A DNA stretch of 64,000 bases from a beta proteobacterium AAP65 (GTDB lineage: Bacteria > Pseudomonadota > Gammaproteobacteria > Burkholderiales > Burkholderiaceae_C), in assembly GCA_001295865.1 (NCBI GenBank), contig LJHW01000018.1, positions 1-64,000 of the forward strand, read 5' to 3'. The notes under the pieces were generated by a model. That model had not been told where the DNA came from. It saw only the letters and a list, made by a program, of their open reading frames with translations, and did no database searches. The translations under genes were made by a program, and so were the position numbers. Shown piece after piece: positions 31,913 through 40,419 of the stretch; position 1 is the first letter of the stretch; every line of letters begins with the position of its first letter.

Positions 31913-33115
31913 TCAGGCGGGGTTCAGTGCCGCGTAGGCCGCGGCCTTCCACTCGAACCAGAACGGGTTCCAGAACCCCATGTGGCGCTGCGTCATCAGC
32001 ACCAGCGCCTGGCCGGTGGCCGGCACCAGCGCCCAGTGCGTGCCGGCCAGGCCGCCCCACTGCAGCTCGCCCGCCGGCGTGTTGGGCTGCAGCGATGAAG
32101 CCGTGCGGGTCACCGCGCCGGCCAGGCCGAAGCCCAGCGAGGGCAGCGCACCGGTGTTCGGGAAGTTCACGCACAGCGAGGGCGGCAGGTGGTCGCGGGC
32201 CATCTCGGCCAGCAGCGTGTCGCTCAGCGGGCCGCCGCGGCCGGGCAGCAGCTGGCGCAGCAAGGCCAGCATGTCGGCCTGCGTGGTGGCCAGGCCGCTG
32301 GCGCCGCCTTCACGCGGCACGCGCGTGAGGTGGGCTTCGCGCCAGGGCACGCTGTCCAGGCGCTGCAGGCCCGGGGCCAGGGGGTCGGTCACGTCGCCCA
32401 CGTAGAGCGCGGCCAGTCTGGGCGCCTGCGCGGGGCTCAAGACATAGCCGGTGTCCACCATGCCCAGCGGTCCGAAGAGGCGCTGCTGCAGCAGCTGCGC
32501 GTAGGGCTGGCCGGTGGCGATCTCCATCACGCGGGCCAGCACGTCGGGGGCCATCGAGTACTCCCAGCCCGCACCCGGCTGGAAACGCAGCGGCAGCGTG
32601 GGCAGCCGCGCAGCAATCGCCGCCGTGTCCAGGCCGGGCAGGCGCAGGCCCATCGCGCGGTAGGCGTCGAAGAGCAGCGTGCCGGGGTCGAACACGCCGT
32701 GGCTGAGGCCGGCCGTGTGCGTGAGCAGGTGGCGCAGCGTGATGTCCGCGGCCCGTGTTTCGGTGTCTTCCAGCACCGCGGCACCGGGCCTGAGCACCCG
32801 CGTGCCCGCGAAGCCGGGGATCCAGGTGTGCACCGGCGCATCGAGGGCCAGCACCCCCTCGCCCACCAGCACCAGCGTCATCACCGCGGTCACGAGCTTG
32901 GTGTTCGAGAAGGCGCGGTGGATGTGGTCGGGGCGCAGCGGCGTGCCGGCTTCCAGGTCGGCGTGGCCGAGGCAGAAGCTGTCCACCACCTCGTGGCCGT
33001 CGAACACCAGCGTGGAGACGCCGGCCAGCCGGCCGGCGGCGTGGTGGCGGCGCAGCACCTCGTGTGCGGCTTTGAAGCGGGTGTCGTCGCCGGTGTGGTC
33101 GCGCAGGTCGGGCAT
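31913..33115 (-). CDS. Serine hydrolase of the beta-lactamase/family VIII esterase group
   Basis: 400 aa from ATG 33115. The catalytic SxxK motif is SNTK in HRAFSNTKLVTAVMTLVL, with the supporting Tyr in GWEYSMAPDVLARVMEIATG. The third motif region is WGGLAGTHWALVP. The layout matches class C beta-lactamase-like esterases and EstB-type hydrolases. There is no signal peptide, so a cytoplasmic esterase is more likely than an antibiotic-hydrolysing enzyme. A small unknown gene ends 5 bases upstream of its start, so the two are probably co-transcribed. Confidence 0.87.
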   Translation of the reverse strand: MPDLRDHTGDDTRFKAAHEVLRRHHAAGRLAGVSTLVFDGHEVVDSFCLGHADLEAGTPLRPDHIHRAFSNTKLVTAVMTLVLVGEGVLALDAPVHTWIPGFAGTRVLRPGAAVLEDTETRAADITLRHLLTHTAGLSHGVFDPGTLLFDAYRAMGLRLPGLDTAAIAARLPTLPLRFQPGAGWEYSMAPDVLARVMEIATGQPYAQLLQQRLFGPLGMVDTGYVLSPAQAPRLAALYVGDVTDPLAPGLQRLDSVPWREAHLTRVPREGGASGLATTQADMLALLRQLLPGRGGPLSDTLLAEMARDHLPPSLCVNFPNTGALPSLGFGLAGAVTRTASSLQPNTPAGELQWGGLAGTHWALVPATGQALVLMTQRHMGFWNPFWFEWKAAAYAALNPA

Positions 33116-33120
33116 GGATC

Positions 33121-33432
33121 TCAATCGGTGTCGGTCGGGAAAAACGCCTGCAGCAGCGCTTCGATGAAGCCCGGATCGCCGGTGATGGTGAGGTGCACGC
33201 TGTGCCAGCCGCCGGGCTCGGTGCCGGTGTGCAGGTCGTGGTGCCAGCGGCCGCCTTCGTCACGCGGGCCGTGGCCTTGCGGCTGTTGCGCGTGGCACCA
33301 GGCCAGCACGCGGGCCACCTCGGCGCGCACGGCGGCGTGTTCGGCTTCGCGCGTGCTGGCGGCGGCTTCGAGCACGGTGTCGCCGTCGAGCGTGAGGGCG
33401 GTGTCGGCGGTGAGGTAGCGCAGCGTCGGCAT
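33121..33432 (-). CDS. Small conserved hypothetical protein
   Basis: 103 aa, MPTLRYLTADTALTLDGDTV at the start, then an Ala/Arg-rich helix with ARVLAWCHAQQ. The second half has GGRWHHDLHTGTEPGGWHSV and GDPGFIEALLQAFF. I do not recognise a family. The His-rich centre might bind metal, but this is speculative. It ends 5 bases before the serine hydrolase gene in the same direction, and that spacing and its codon pattern support it as a real gene. Confidence 0.65.
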   Translation of the reverse strand: MPTLRYLTADTALTLDGDTVLEAAASTREAEHAAVRAEVARVLAWCHAQQPQGHGPRDEGGRWHHDLHTGTEPGGWHSVHLTITGDPGFIEALLQAFFPTDTD

Positions 33433-33484
33433 CGCTGCATTCTGGCGCTGCCTGCGGTGCGCGGTGTGCGGTGGCGTGCGGGGT

Positions 33485-35038
33485 TCAGCCCAGCGCCGGC
33501 CACCACAGCGTGACGGTGCTGCCCTGGCCGAGCTGGCTCTCGATGTCGATGCGGCCGGCGTGCAGGTCGAGGATCTCCTTGACCAGGCTCATGCCCAGGC
33601 CGGTGCCCGGCACCACGCCCGACTGGTCGGCGCGGTAGAAGCGCTCGAAGATGCGCGCCTGCTGCTCTTCGTTCATGCCGATGCCCAGGTCGGTGACCCG
33701 CAGGCCCCAGGCGGGCTGGCCCGCGAGTTCGCCGGGCAGCACCTGCAGCGTGATCTCGCCACCGCCGGGCGAGTACTTGTAGGCGTTGGTCAGCACGTTC
33801 AGCAGTGCGCGGTGGAAGAGTTTCGGGTCGACCTGCAGCGGCGCCTGCGTGGGCAGCGGGCCCACCTGCAGCGGCCGGGCATCACCCGGGATGGACAGGC
33901 CCTGCACCGTGGTGCCCACCAGCAGCGCCAGTTCGTGCGTGCTGCGCGCGACGACCCGCGCGCCGCCCTGCTCCAGCCGCGTGAGGTCGAGCAGCTCGTC
34001 CACCAGCGAGATCAGCAGCGACGACTGGCGGTGGATGATGCCGAGCATCTCGTGCCGGCGCTCTTCGCTGGCGGGGCGGCGCAGCATCAGCTCCGAAAAG
34101 CCGTAGACGCTGACGATGGGCGTGCGCAGCTCGTGCGCCGCGGTGTGCAGGAACTCGCTCTTCAGGCGTTCGATCTCCGATTCACGCGTGATGTCGCGCA
34201 GGTAGAGCACGGCGCCGGTGGGCTCGCCGCTGCGGCCGTCGGCCTCGGGCGCGGTTTTGTGCCGCAGCGCCCAGGCCAACACACGCGGGCGCGGCGTTGC
34301 CAGCTGCAGCACGCCGGCGGGGGTGTCGCTTTGCCCGGGCAGGCCCTGCTGGGCCCGTGGCTCGGTGCATGCGCCCAGCCAGCTTTGCAGCGCCGGCAGG
34401 TCCATGGCCAGCAGTTGCGGGCCCTGCAGCGCCAGCAGCTGCGCCGCGCAAGGGTTGCAGTAGGCCACGCGGCCCTGGGCGTCGAAGTAGACAAAACCGT
34501 CGCTGCTGAGCGAGAAGATGTCTTGCAGCCGCGAGAGCGCCTCGCGCAGCGCGGCTTCGGCGGCTTCTTTCTGGCCCAGCAGCACCTGCAGCTGCTCGTG
34601 CTGCTCGCAGGCGCGGCAGGCCTGGGCCAGGCGCAGCAGCACCACGCCGATGGCCGCCAGCACCGGCTCGGGCACGGGCTGGCCCAGTCGCTCGATGAAG
34701 AGCCAGCCGGCCGGGCCCAGCGGCAGCGCGTGCAGGTGGTGGCCGGGCTGGTGTTCGGTGTGCTGCGGCCGTGGCACGCCCGCGGCGGCGGTGGCTTCGC
34801 GCCAGGCCTGCGGGCCATCGGCCGCTGCGCTGGCTTGGAGGCTGCGTGCCGGGTAGGCCATGCGGCGCTGGCGGCCGGTTTCGTCGCCCCACCAAAGCTG
34901 GCAGTTCAGGCCGCGCACGAACTGCAGCAGCGGGCGCATGAAGGCGCGCGCCATGGGCTCGAGCTCCAGCGATTCGCCGATGCTCATGGCGAGCTCGAAC
35001 TTGATCGCCGCGAGCGTCTGCGCCTGCGTGTCAGGCAT
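33485..35038 (-). CDS. Soluble PAS-type sensor histidine kinase
   Basis: 517 aa without transmembrane segments. The N-terminal about 160 residues look GAF-like (SIGESLELEPMARAFMRPLL, CQLWWGDETG). A PAS domain follows (LSRLQDIFSLSSDGFVYFDA, GRVAYCNPCAAQLL). Then come the H-box LHTAAHELRTPIVSVYGFSE, N-box NVLTNAYKYSPGG, and DLGIGMNEEQQ ... GTGLGMSLVK. Its ATG (35038) overlaps the end of the FIST gene by 8 bases, so the FIST protein probably supplies its signal. No response regulator is adjacent. Confidence 0.9.
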   Translation of the reverse strand: MPDTQAQTLAAIKFELAMSIGESLELEPMARAFMRPLLQFVRGLNCQLWWGDETGRQRRMAYPARSLQASAAADGPQAWREATAAAGVPRPQHTEHQPGHHLHALPLGPAGWLFIERLGQPVPEPVLAAIGVVLLRLAQACRACEQHEQLQVLLGQKEAAEAALREALSRLQDIFSLSSDGFVYFDAQGRVAYCNPCAAQLLALQGPQLLAMDLPALQSWLGACTEPRAQQGLPGQSDTPAGVLQLATPRPRVLAWALRHKTAPEADGRSGEPTGAVLYLRDITRESEIERLKSEFLHTAAHELRTPIVSVYGFSELMLRRPASEERRHEMLGIIHRQSSLLISLVDELLDLTRLEQGGARVVARSTHELALLVGTTVQGLSIPGDARPLQVGPLPTQAPLQVDPKLFHRALLNVLTNAYKYSPGGGEITLQVLPGELAGQPAWGLRVTDLGIGMNEEQQARIFERFYRADQSGVVPGTGLGMSLVKEILDLHAGRIDIESQLGQGSTVTLWWPALG

Positions 35039-36176
35039 GGCCGTAGGCGCCGAGCACGAAGGTCTTGTTGTAGAACTCCAGCACGTAGGTGCCGTTGTTG
35101 GCGATCTCGCCCAGGCTCAGGGCGCCGAAGAGCGCGGCCTCGGGGCCGCCGGTCTGCTGCAGGTGCGCGCAGGCGGCCTGCAGCTCTTCGCCGAAACGCG
35201 GCCCCAGGAAGAGCACGCGGCTGATGCAGTCCACCAGCAGCGCCCCGGCCGCGCGCCCGCCCGTGGCCTGCAGCGCCTGCACGGCATCGGCCGTGCCCTG
35301 GCGTGCGGCGCCGATGAGGCCGTCGACCTGCCCGCTGAGGATGTAGACCATGCGCTGCACCGGCACCGCGCCCACGCAGACCAGTGCGTCGCCGCGCATC
35401 ACGATGGGGTCGCGCACGAGCAGCGAACCGTCGAAGCGTGCGATGCCGAAAGGGTGGCCCTTGGCGTGCTCGAAGAAGTTCTCGGGTGTGAGTGCCGTGC
35501 CGACGATGGGCTCGACACAGGCACGGTAGACCTCGGCCGCGGGCCGGTAGTCGAGGCTGGTGATGGTGTTGCCTTCGGCGCCGGTGACGACGAAGGGGCC
35601 GCTGATCGACTGCCAGCCGTGGTTGACGCCGATGCCCAGCGGTGTGTCGAGGTCCACCACCACGCCCACGCCGCTGCGCAGGCCCTCGGGCGTGAACACG
35701 CAGGGCCGCACCTCGAAGCTCAACGAGCCGGCACCACCGCCCAGGAAAGAGGCACCGCCGCCGATGTGCTCGAACACGGCCTCGATGAAGTCTTCGATGA
35801 AGGGCGCCAGCCCGTCCACCAGCACGAGCTGTGTGCGGCCCTCGTGTGCGGCCGCGGCTGCCAGCGGGCCGTGGTAATCGGCACCGGGCTGGTCGAGGCC
35901 GCTCACGGTCGTCACCCGGGCCGCGTTGGCCAGGGCCACCACCACCAGGCCGGTGTCGGTGTGGGTGCCGCCGTGCAGCACCTGCGGAAACACGCCACCG
36001 AACACCGGCACCGGCAGCGCGCGCAGCACGGGGTCGACTTCGGCCGCGGGCCAGGCCACGCCATCGGCGGCCAGCACCAGCAGCGAACGCGCGCCGGCCG
36101 CCACCGCTTCCTGCAGCCGCTGCGCCAGCAGCGCTGGGCTGCCGATGGGGTCGAAGTGCACGTTGATGACTTGCAT
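35031..36176 (-). CDS. FIST-domain sensory protein
   Basis: 381 aa. FIST_N and FIST_C are recognisable: PVFGGVFPQVLHGG, TQLVLVDGLAPFIEDFIEAV, GGGASFLGGGAGSL, then HPFGIARFDGSLLVRDPI, LLVDCISRVLFLGPRF and the closing GALSLGEIANNGTYVLEFYNKT, a strong FIST_C signature. FIST domains are thought to bind small molecules such as amino acids and are often encoded with signalling proteins. Here the gene overlaps the downstream histidine kinase gene. The upstream gap contains an unusually AT-rich stretch with palindromes. Confidence 0.9.
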   Translation of the reverse strand: MQVINVHFDPIGSPALLAQRLQEAVAAGARSLLVLAADGVAWPAAEVDPVLRALPVPVFGGVFPQVLHGGTHTDTGLVVVALANAARVTTVSGLDQPGADYHGPLAAAAAHEGRTQLVLVDGLAPFIEDFIEAVFEHIGGGASFLGGGAGSLSFEVRPCVFTPEGLRSGVGVVVDLDTPLGIGVNHGWQSISGPFVVTGAEGNTITSLDYRPAAEVYRACVEPIVGTALTPENFFEHAKGHPFGIARFDGSLLVRDPIVMRGDALVCVGAVPVQRMVYILSGQVDGLIGAARQGTADAVQALQATGGRAAGALLVDCISRVLFLGPRFGEELQAACAHLQQTGGPEAALFGALSLGEIANNGTYVLEFYNKTFVLGAYGHA

Positions 36177-36207
36177 GGCTGGGCCGGCGCGGTGTTGAGG
36201 TTTGTCA

Positions 36208-36241
36208 TTTTGCGCAAAACAGATTTCATTTGAATCATTTG
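36208..36241. promoter_or_regulatory. AT-rich palindrome and direct repeats in the FIST upstream gap
   Basis: A perfect 12-base palindrome TTTTGCGCAAAA (36208-36219) is followed by two TCATTTG copies (36226-36232 and 36235-36241). The stretch is strikingly AT-rich for this genome. It lies 32 bases upstream of the FIST start (36176, minus) and about 107 bases before the next plus-strand start, so it may hold the promoter and an operator for the FIST-kinase operon. Confidence 0.45.
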
Positions 36242-36347
36242 TTTGCGGGCTGGCGTGAAGTTCTGGGCGGTGCCGTGCACAGGTCCACGGATGCCGGCAC
36301 CTACACTGCCGGCCTTTGGGGCCGGGCCCCGCACCGGAGGGCGCCAC

Positions 36348-36662
36348 TTGGGCGAAGCCAAACAACGGGGTCCGCGCACGGCGCGGGTGGCAGCAGCGCA
36401 GCAGCAATGGGCGCAGGCCCAGCAGCCGCCGGCCATGGCCTGCAATGCCTGCGGGCAGGCGCTGGCCGACATCACACCGGTGGACACCACCGCGCTGCGC
36501 GGCATCGCGCAGGCCTTCCAGGCCCATTGCGCGGCCTGCGACCAGGACACCTGGGCCGTGCGCGGCGAACCCGCCGCGGTGCGCGCCTTCTACGACGCGC
36601 TGGAGAAGGCCGCCGGCCAGCAGGTGCAGCTGGGCAAGGCCGGGCCGGCCAGCGCGGCCTGA
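36348..36662 (+). CDS. Small zinc-ribbon-like protein
   Basis: 104 aa if translated from TTG 36348, chosen because GGAGGG (36336-36341) lies 6 bases upstream; the first ATG (36435) has no ribosome site. The core is MACNACGQALADITPVDTT, then AHCAACDQDTW: two CxxC pairs that should bind one zinc. A helix with VRAFYDALEKAAGQQ follows. No enzyme family is recognised. It ends 2 bases before the galactose mutarotase start, so the two are probably co-transcribed. Confidence 0.6.
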   Translation: MGEAKQRGPRTARVAAAQQQWAQAQQPPAMACNACGQALADITPVDTTALRGIAQAFQAHCAACDQDTWAVRGEPAAVRAFYDALEKAAGQQVQLGKAGPASAA

Positions 36663-36664
36663 GG

Positions 36665-37699
36665 GTGGCTGCTGCCACCGCCGCCGGGGCGGCCCCGCGT
36701 GTGTGGCGCCTGGGCGCCGCGCCGGGCCTGCAGATCGAGGTGTGCGACATCGGTGCGCGCTGGATGTCGTGCCGCGTGCCGCTGGCCGACGGCACGCTGC
36801 GCGAGACCCTGCTCGGCCACGCCGACGCCGCGGCGCACCTGCACGAGCCCGGCTACCTGGGCGCGGTGGTGGGGCGGTATGCCAACCGCATCGCCAACGC
36901 GACTTTCACGCTCGACGGCCGGCAGCACCGGTTGCTGGCCAACGAGGGCGCGCACCAGTTGCACGGTGGGCCCGAGGGCTACGACCGCCGCCGCTGGACG
37001 CTGGTGTCGCAAGGCCCCTTGCACCTGCGCCTGCAATTGCGTTCACCAGCCGGCGACCAGGGCTACCCGGGCGCGCTGCAGGCCGAGGTCGAGTACCGCC
37101 TGCATGCCGGCGAGCCCGCGTTGACCGTGGCCTTCCACGCCGAGGTGGAGGCCGCCTGCCCCGTGAACCTGGCCAGCCACGCCTACTTCAACCTCGACGG
37201 TGATGCCGGCTCGGTGCTGCAGCACCGGCTGCGTGTGGCGGCTGCGCATTTCCTGCCGGTGGCGCCGGGGCTCATCCCCACGGGTGAGCGCGCGCCGGTG
37301 GCGGGCACGCCTTTCGACCTGCGTGCGGGCCCGCTGGTCGGCGCGGGCCTGGGCCAGGGCGAACAGCAGGCGCTGACCCGCGGCTACGACCACTGCTACG
37401 CACTGGATGAAGCTGCGGCCAGCGGGCAGGCGCCCGCGGCCGAGCTGCTGGCCGGTGATGGCCGCCTGCGCATGGCGCTCCACACCAATTACCCCGGCCT
37501 GCAGGTCTACAGCGGCAACTTCCTGCACGCCGTGCGCGGGCGCGACGGCCGGCCCTTTGCCGACCACGCTGGCGTGGCGCTGGAGCCGCAGTTTTTCCCC
37601 AACGCCCCCAATGTGCCGGCCTGGGCCGGCCAGGGCTGCATCGTGCGGCCCGGGGTGCCGCTCGCGCGCTGGATGCGGGTGCGTTTCGAAGCCTTGTGA
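36665..37699 (+). CDS. galM: Aldose 1-epimerase (galactose mutarotase)
   Basis: 344 aa from GTG 36665, right after the previous stop. Family landmarks: GRYANRIANATFTLDG with the substrate-binding Arg, HQLHGGPEGYDR with the first catalytic His, NLASHAYFNLDG with the second His, GYDHCY, and VALEPQFFPNAPN with the catalytic Glu. It interconverts alpha and beta anomers of hexoses. No other sugar-catabolic genes are adjacent. Length and motifs are as expected; only the unusual start codon is uncertain. Confidence 0.9.
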   Translation: MAAATAAGAAPRVWRLGAAPGLQIEVCDIGARWMSCRVPLADGTLRETLLGHADAAAHLHEPGYLGAVVGRYANRIANATFTLDGRQHRLLANEGAHQLHGGPEGYDRRRWTLVSQGPLHLRLQLRSPAGDQGYPGALQAEVEYRLHAGEPALTVAFHAEVEAACPVNLASHAYFNLDGDAGSVLQHRLRVAAAHFLPVAPGLIPTGERAPVAGTPFDLRAGPLVGAGLGQGEQQALTRGYDHCYALDEAAASGQAPAAELLAGDGRLRMALHTNYPGLQVYSGNFLHAVRGRDGRPFADHAGVALEPQFFPNAPNVPAWAGQGCIVRPGVPLARWMRVRFEAL

Positions 37700-37722
37700 A
37701 GCGCGGCGCCCGGCGCAGCCCC

Positions 37723-39543
37723 TCAGGGCGGCGCCGAGGCGGCTGAGGCCGCAGGCGCAACCGCCACCTCGGGCGGCAGGAAACCCACGCGCCGCAGCTC
37801 GTCTTCAACACGCGGGTTCAGCGCCCGTGCGCGTGCGAGGTCGCGTTCGCCGACCTCGGGGCTGCCCAGGCGCTGGTGCGCGAGCCCGCGGCCGTAGAGC
37901 GCCACGGGCGCAGCCTCCTTGCGGATGGCGCGCTCGAAGCGGCGCAGCGCGGTGCGGTCTTCGCCCACCCGAAGCTGCGCCCAGCCCGCGGCGGCCACGT
38001 GCTGCGGCACCGCGCTCTCGTTGTCGGCGGCCGCTTCGCAGTCTTGCACTGCCAGGGGCAGCGCCTCGTTGGTGCGCAGGCGCAGCAGGCAGCGCGCCGT
38101 CAAGGCGTCGGGCAGCCGCGCATCGAGCTCGTGGGTGTCTATCCACAGGCCGTACTGGCGCATCGCCTCGGGCACACGCTGCAGCCGGTCGTAGGTGCGG
38201 CCCATCTCCAGGCGCAGGTGGCTGCTGGGGGGCAGCTGCGTGTCCAGCAGGGCGAGGTCTTGCAGCGCGACAACGCTGTCGCCACCCGGCGCAGCGAGCA
38301 GGCGCACGCGTACCAGCCGCGCTTCTTGCAGCGCCGGCTCCAGGCGCAGCGCCTCGTCCAGATCGGCCCGCGCTTCGGTGGGTTTGCGCTGCGCGAGGTG
38401 GACACGGGCGCGGGTGTGGAAGTTCTCGGCCACCGTGGGTGCCAGCGTGATGGCGCGGTTCAGATCGTCCAGTGCGCTGTCGAGCTGGCCGGCGGCCAGC
38501 GAAGCAGCGCCGCGCCTGGCCAGCGCGCCGGCGTCTTGGGGGTCGAGCGCGCGTGGCAGCGCGGCCATGCGGGTGTCCAGGTTGCCGGGGGTGCCGCTGC
38601 CGGCCGGGAACACCTGCCGCCCGTTCCAGGTGGCATAGAGCTTGTCTTCGCGCTGCGAGATGTAGATGCGGTGTGCGAGGAAGTAGTCCAGCCCGAGGAT
38701 CATGTCGTGGTCCTCGCTGTCGGTCTCGCTCACCAGCAGTCGGCTGTCGTTCAGGCGCTGCGTGGCGATGTCGATGCTGGCCACCGTGGCCAGCCAGGCG
38801 CGCGCGCGCCCGGCCCCCGCGCCGGCGATGAAACCGCTGCGCTTCATCTGGCTTTCTTCGATGCCGGCGCGGCGTGCGGCGCGCCATTGCAGGCTGCTGG
38901 TGGGGGCGCCGGTGTCCAGCAGCGCCGTCATGTTCACGCCGTTGACCTTCACGCGCACCAGCAGCGGGTTGTTGTTGTGCTCGCGGGTGAGCCGCTCCAG
39001 CGGCACCACGATCACCGGCGCCTCGCCGGCCCAGTGCGCGTAGTGGCCCTCGTCGCAGTCGCCCTTCGGAAAACTGAGCTTGACCTCGCCATGGGCGAGG
39101 TCGTATTCGGTGTCGCGCAGCGAGAGGAAGTTGCGGCCGATGATGCCCTGGATGCCGGCACCGATCTCGTTGCCACCGACCAGGAACTCGACGTTCGGCA
39201 GCGTGGCCCCGAGCAGGCCCACCTTCTCGACGCGGGTGCGCTGCAGCTCGATGTCGCCGGTGACGCCGCGCACCCGCACACCCATGGGCAGCGGGCGCAG
39301 CTTCAGCTGCAGCTGCGTGGCCAGCGGCGTGCCGATGACGCTGAAAAAGGCGCCGCTGTCCACCAGCATGCGCGCCTCGGTGCCATTGAGCGTGAGCTGG
39401 GCCACGGGCCGCTGCTCCACCAGCTGCACCGGGATCTTCAGCTGCTGCAGCTTGCAGGGCTCGGCGGCAGCGGGGGCGCTGGCCATGGCCAGGCAGGCGC
39501 TCAAGAACAAGCGCCGCAACGCGGCGGTGCGAACGGGCGACAT
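37723..39543 (-). CDS. Periplasmic protein with two retropepsin-like aspartic protease domains and TPRs
   Basis: 606 aa. The signal peptide ends at APAAA (about residue 27). Two pepsin-retropepsin-type domains follow: the first with MLVDSGAFFSVIGTPLA and GIIGRNFLSL, the second with ALLDTGAPTSSLQW and DMILGLDYFLAHRIYIS. Each has its own D[S/T]GA, so one chain could form an intramolecular dimer-like active site. The C-terminal third has TPR-type repeats (AASLAAGQLDSALDDLNRAI and others). No protease of this architecture is characterised to my knowledge. It lies next to a metzincin gene on the same strand. Confidence 0.82.
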   Translation of the reverse strand: MSPVRTAALRRLFLSACLAMASAPAAAEPCKLQQLKIPVQLVEQRPVAQLTLNGTEARMLVDSGAFFSVIGTPLATQLQLKLRPLPMGVRVRGVTGDIELQRTRVEKVGLLGATLPNVEFLVGGNEIGAGIQGIIGRNFLSLRDTEYDLAHGEVKLSFPKGDCDEGHYAHWAGEAPVIVVPLERLTREHNNNPLLVRVKVNGVNMTALLDTGAPTSSLQWRAARRAGIEESQMKRSGFIAGAGAGRARAWLATVASIDIATQRLNDSRLLVSETDSEDHDMILGLDYFLAHRIYISQREDKLYATWNGRQVFPAGSGTPGNLDTRMAALPRALDPQDAGALARRGAASLAAGQLDSALDDLNRAITLAPTVAENFHTRARVHLAQRKPTEARADLDEALRLEPALQEARLVRVRLLAAPGGDSVVALQDLALLDTQLPPSSHLRLEMGRTYDRLQRVPEAMRQYGLWIDTHELDARLPDALTARCLLRLRTNEALPLAVQDCEAAADNESAVPQHVAAAGWAQLRVGEDRTALRRFERAIRKEAAPVALYGRGLAHQRLGSPEVGERDLARARALNPRVEDELRRVGFLPPEVAVAPAASAASAPP

Positions 39544-39645
39544 GGCGTGTTTCCTCCCTGGACTGCAGGCGCCGCGCCGGCTGCCTTCGAACGGGAAGCC
39601 TGGAGCCGCTGCGCCGGGGCCGACTGTAGCCGCGCCGGGGCGCGC

Positions 39646-40353
39646 TCAGCGTGTCGTGCCGTTGAGCGCCTGGCAGCGTGCGATGTCGCAGGCCGTGGGC
39701 AGCAGCGCGCGGTACTCGGGCGCGCTTTTGTACGAGCGGCCGTCGCGCGTGCTGCAGGTCTGGCCGGCGGCATCGGTGTAGTAGCTCATCACGTCGATGC
39801 AGCGGCGCGAGTGCGCCACCAGCCCGTAGAAGTGGCCGAGCTCGTGGCTCAGCGTCATCTGCAGCGTCTGCACCGCGGGGTGGCGCGGGTTGCGCTGCGC
39901 CAGCAGCGTGTACATCGCGGTGCTCATGGCCAGGCGCCGGTGCGTGAGGTTGGCCAGCGCAAACTGGCCGCGGCTCTCGGCCTCGCTCCACAGCACCACC
40001 ACGGGCGGTGTGGCTTCCAGCGTGGCGGCTTCTTCGCCGATCACCTTCGCCGGGATGCCGCAAGCCGACCAGGCCCGCGCCGCGCGCTGCAGCGCGGCCA
40101 GCACGGTGCCTTCGTCGAACTGCCGCGGCGCGCCGGCGTGGCGGTAGACGATGTTCACGGCGGCCACGCCGGCGGGGCGGTCGCGGCCGTCGGGCCACAA
40201 GCGCTGCTCGCCGGGCAGGCAGCTGGCGGCCTCTTGCGCGCGCAGGCTGGCCACGGGCTCGGGGCCGCGTGCGGCCGTGGGCACGCACAAGAACGCGGCC
40301 AGCGCCGCCGCGAGGGCGCGGTGGCGCCGGGCCAGGGCAGACTTCCAGAACAT
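39646..40353 (-). CDS. Secreted metzincin-type zinc metalloprotease
   Basis: 235 aa. An N-terminal signal-like segment (RALAAALAAFLCVPTAARG) is followed by a matrixin-like domain. The zinc motif is HELGHFYGLVAH, a full HExxHxxGxxH, and a Met-turn candidate lies right behind it (CIDVMSYY). Several Cys in the C-terminal part (GQTCSTRDG, TACDIARC) suggest disulphides. It is a small single-domain enzyme with no obvious propeptide or cysteine switch. The retropepsin/TPR gene starts 102 bases downstream, so the two predicted secreted proteases may be expressed together. Confidence 0.83.
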   Translation of the reverse strand: MFWKSALARRHRALAAALAAFLCVPTAARGPEPVASLRAQEAASCLPGEQRLWPDGRDRPAGVAAVNIVYRHAGAPRQFDEGTVLAALQRAARAWSACGIPAKVIGEEAATLEATPPVVVLWSEAESRGQFALANLTHRRLAMSTAMYTLLAQRNPRHPAVQTLQMTLSHELGHFYGLVAHSRRCIDVMSYYTDAAGQTCSTRDGRSYKSAPEYRALLPTACDIARCQALNGTTR

Positions 40354-40419
40354 CGCCCGATGCTGCCAGCGCCGTGACAATGGCCATGCCCCGAACAACG
40401 CCGCCAGCACCCCCGAAAC

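Noticed and set aside
31913-33115. Considered as an antibiotic-hydrolysing class C beta-lactamase
   Set aside because: There is no signal peptide and the Tyr motif is not YxN; esterase-like relatives are more likely.
37876-40377. 833-codon plus-strand frame across the two protease genes
   Set aside because: It spans two real minus-strand genes and the gap between them, and has antisense-type composition.
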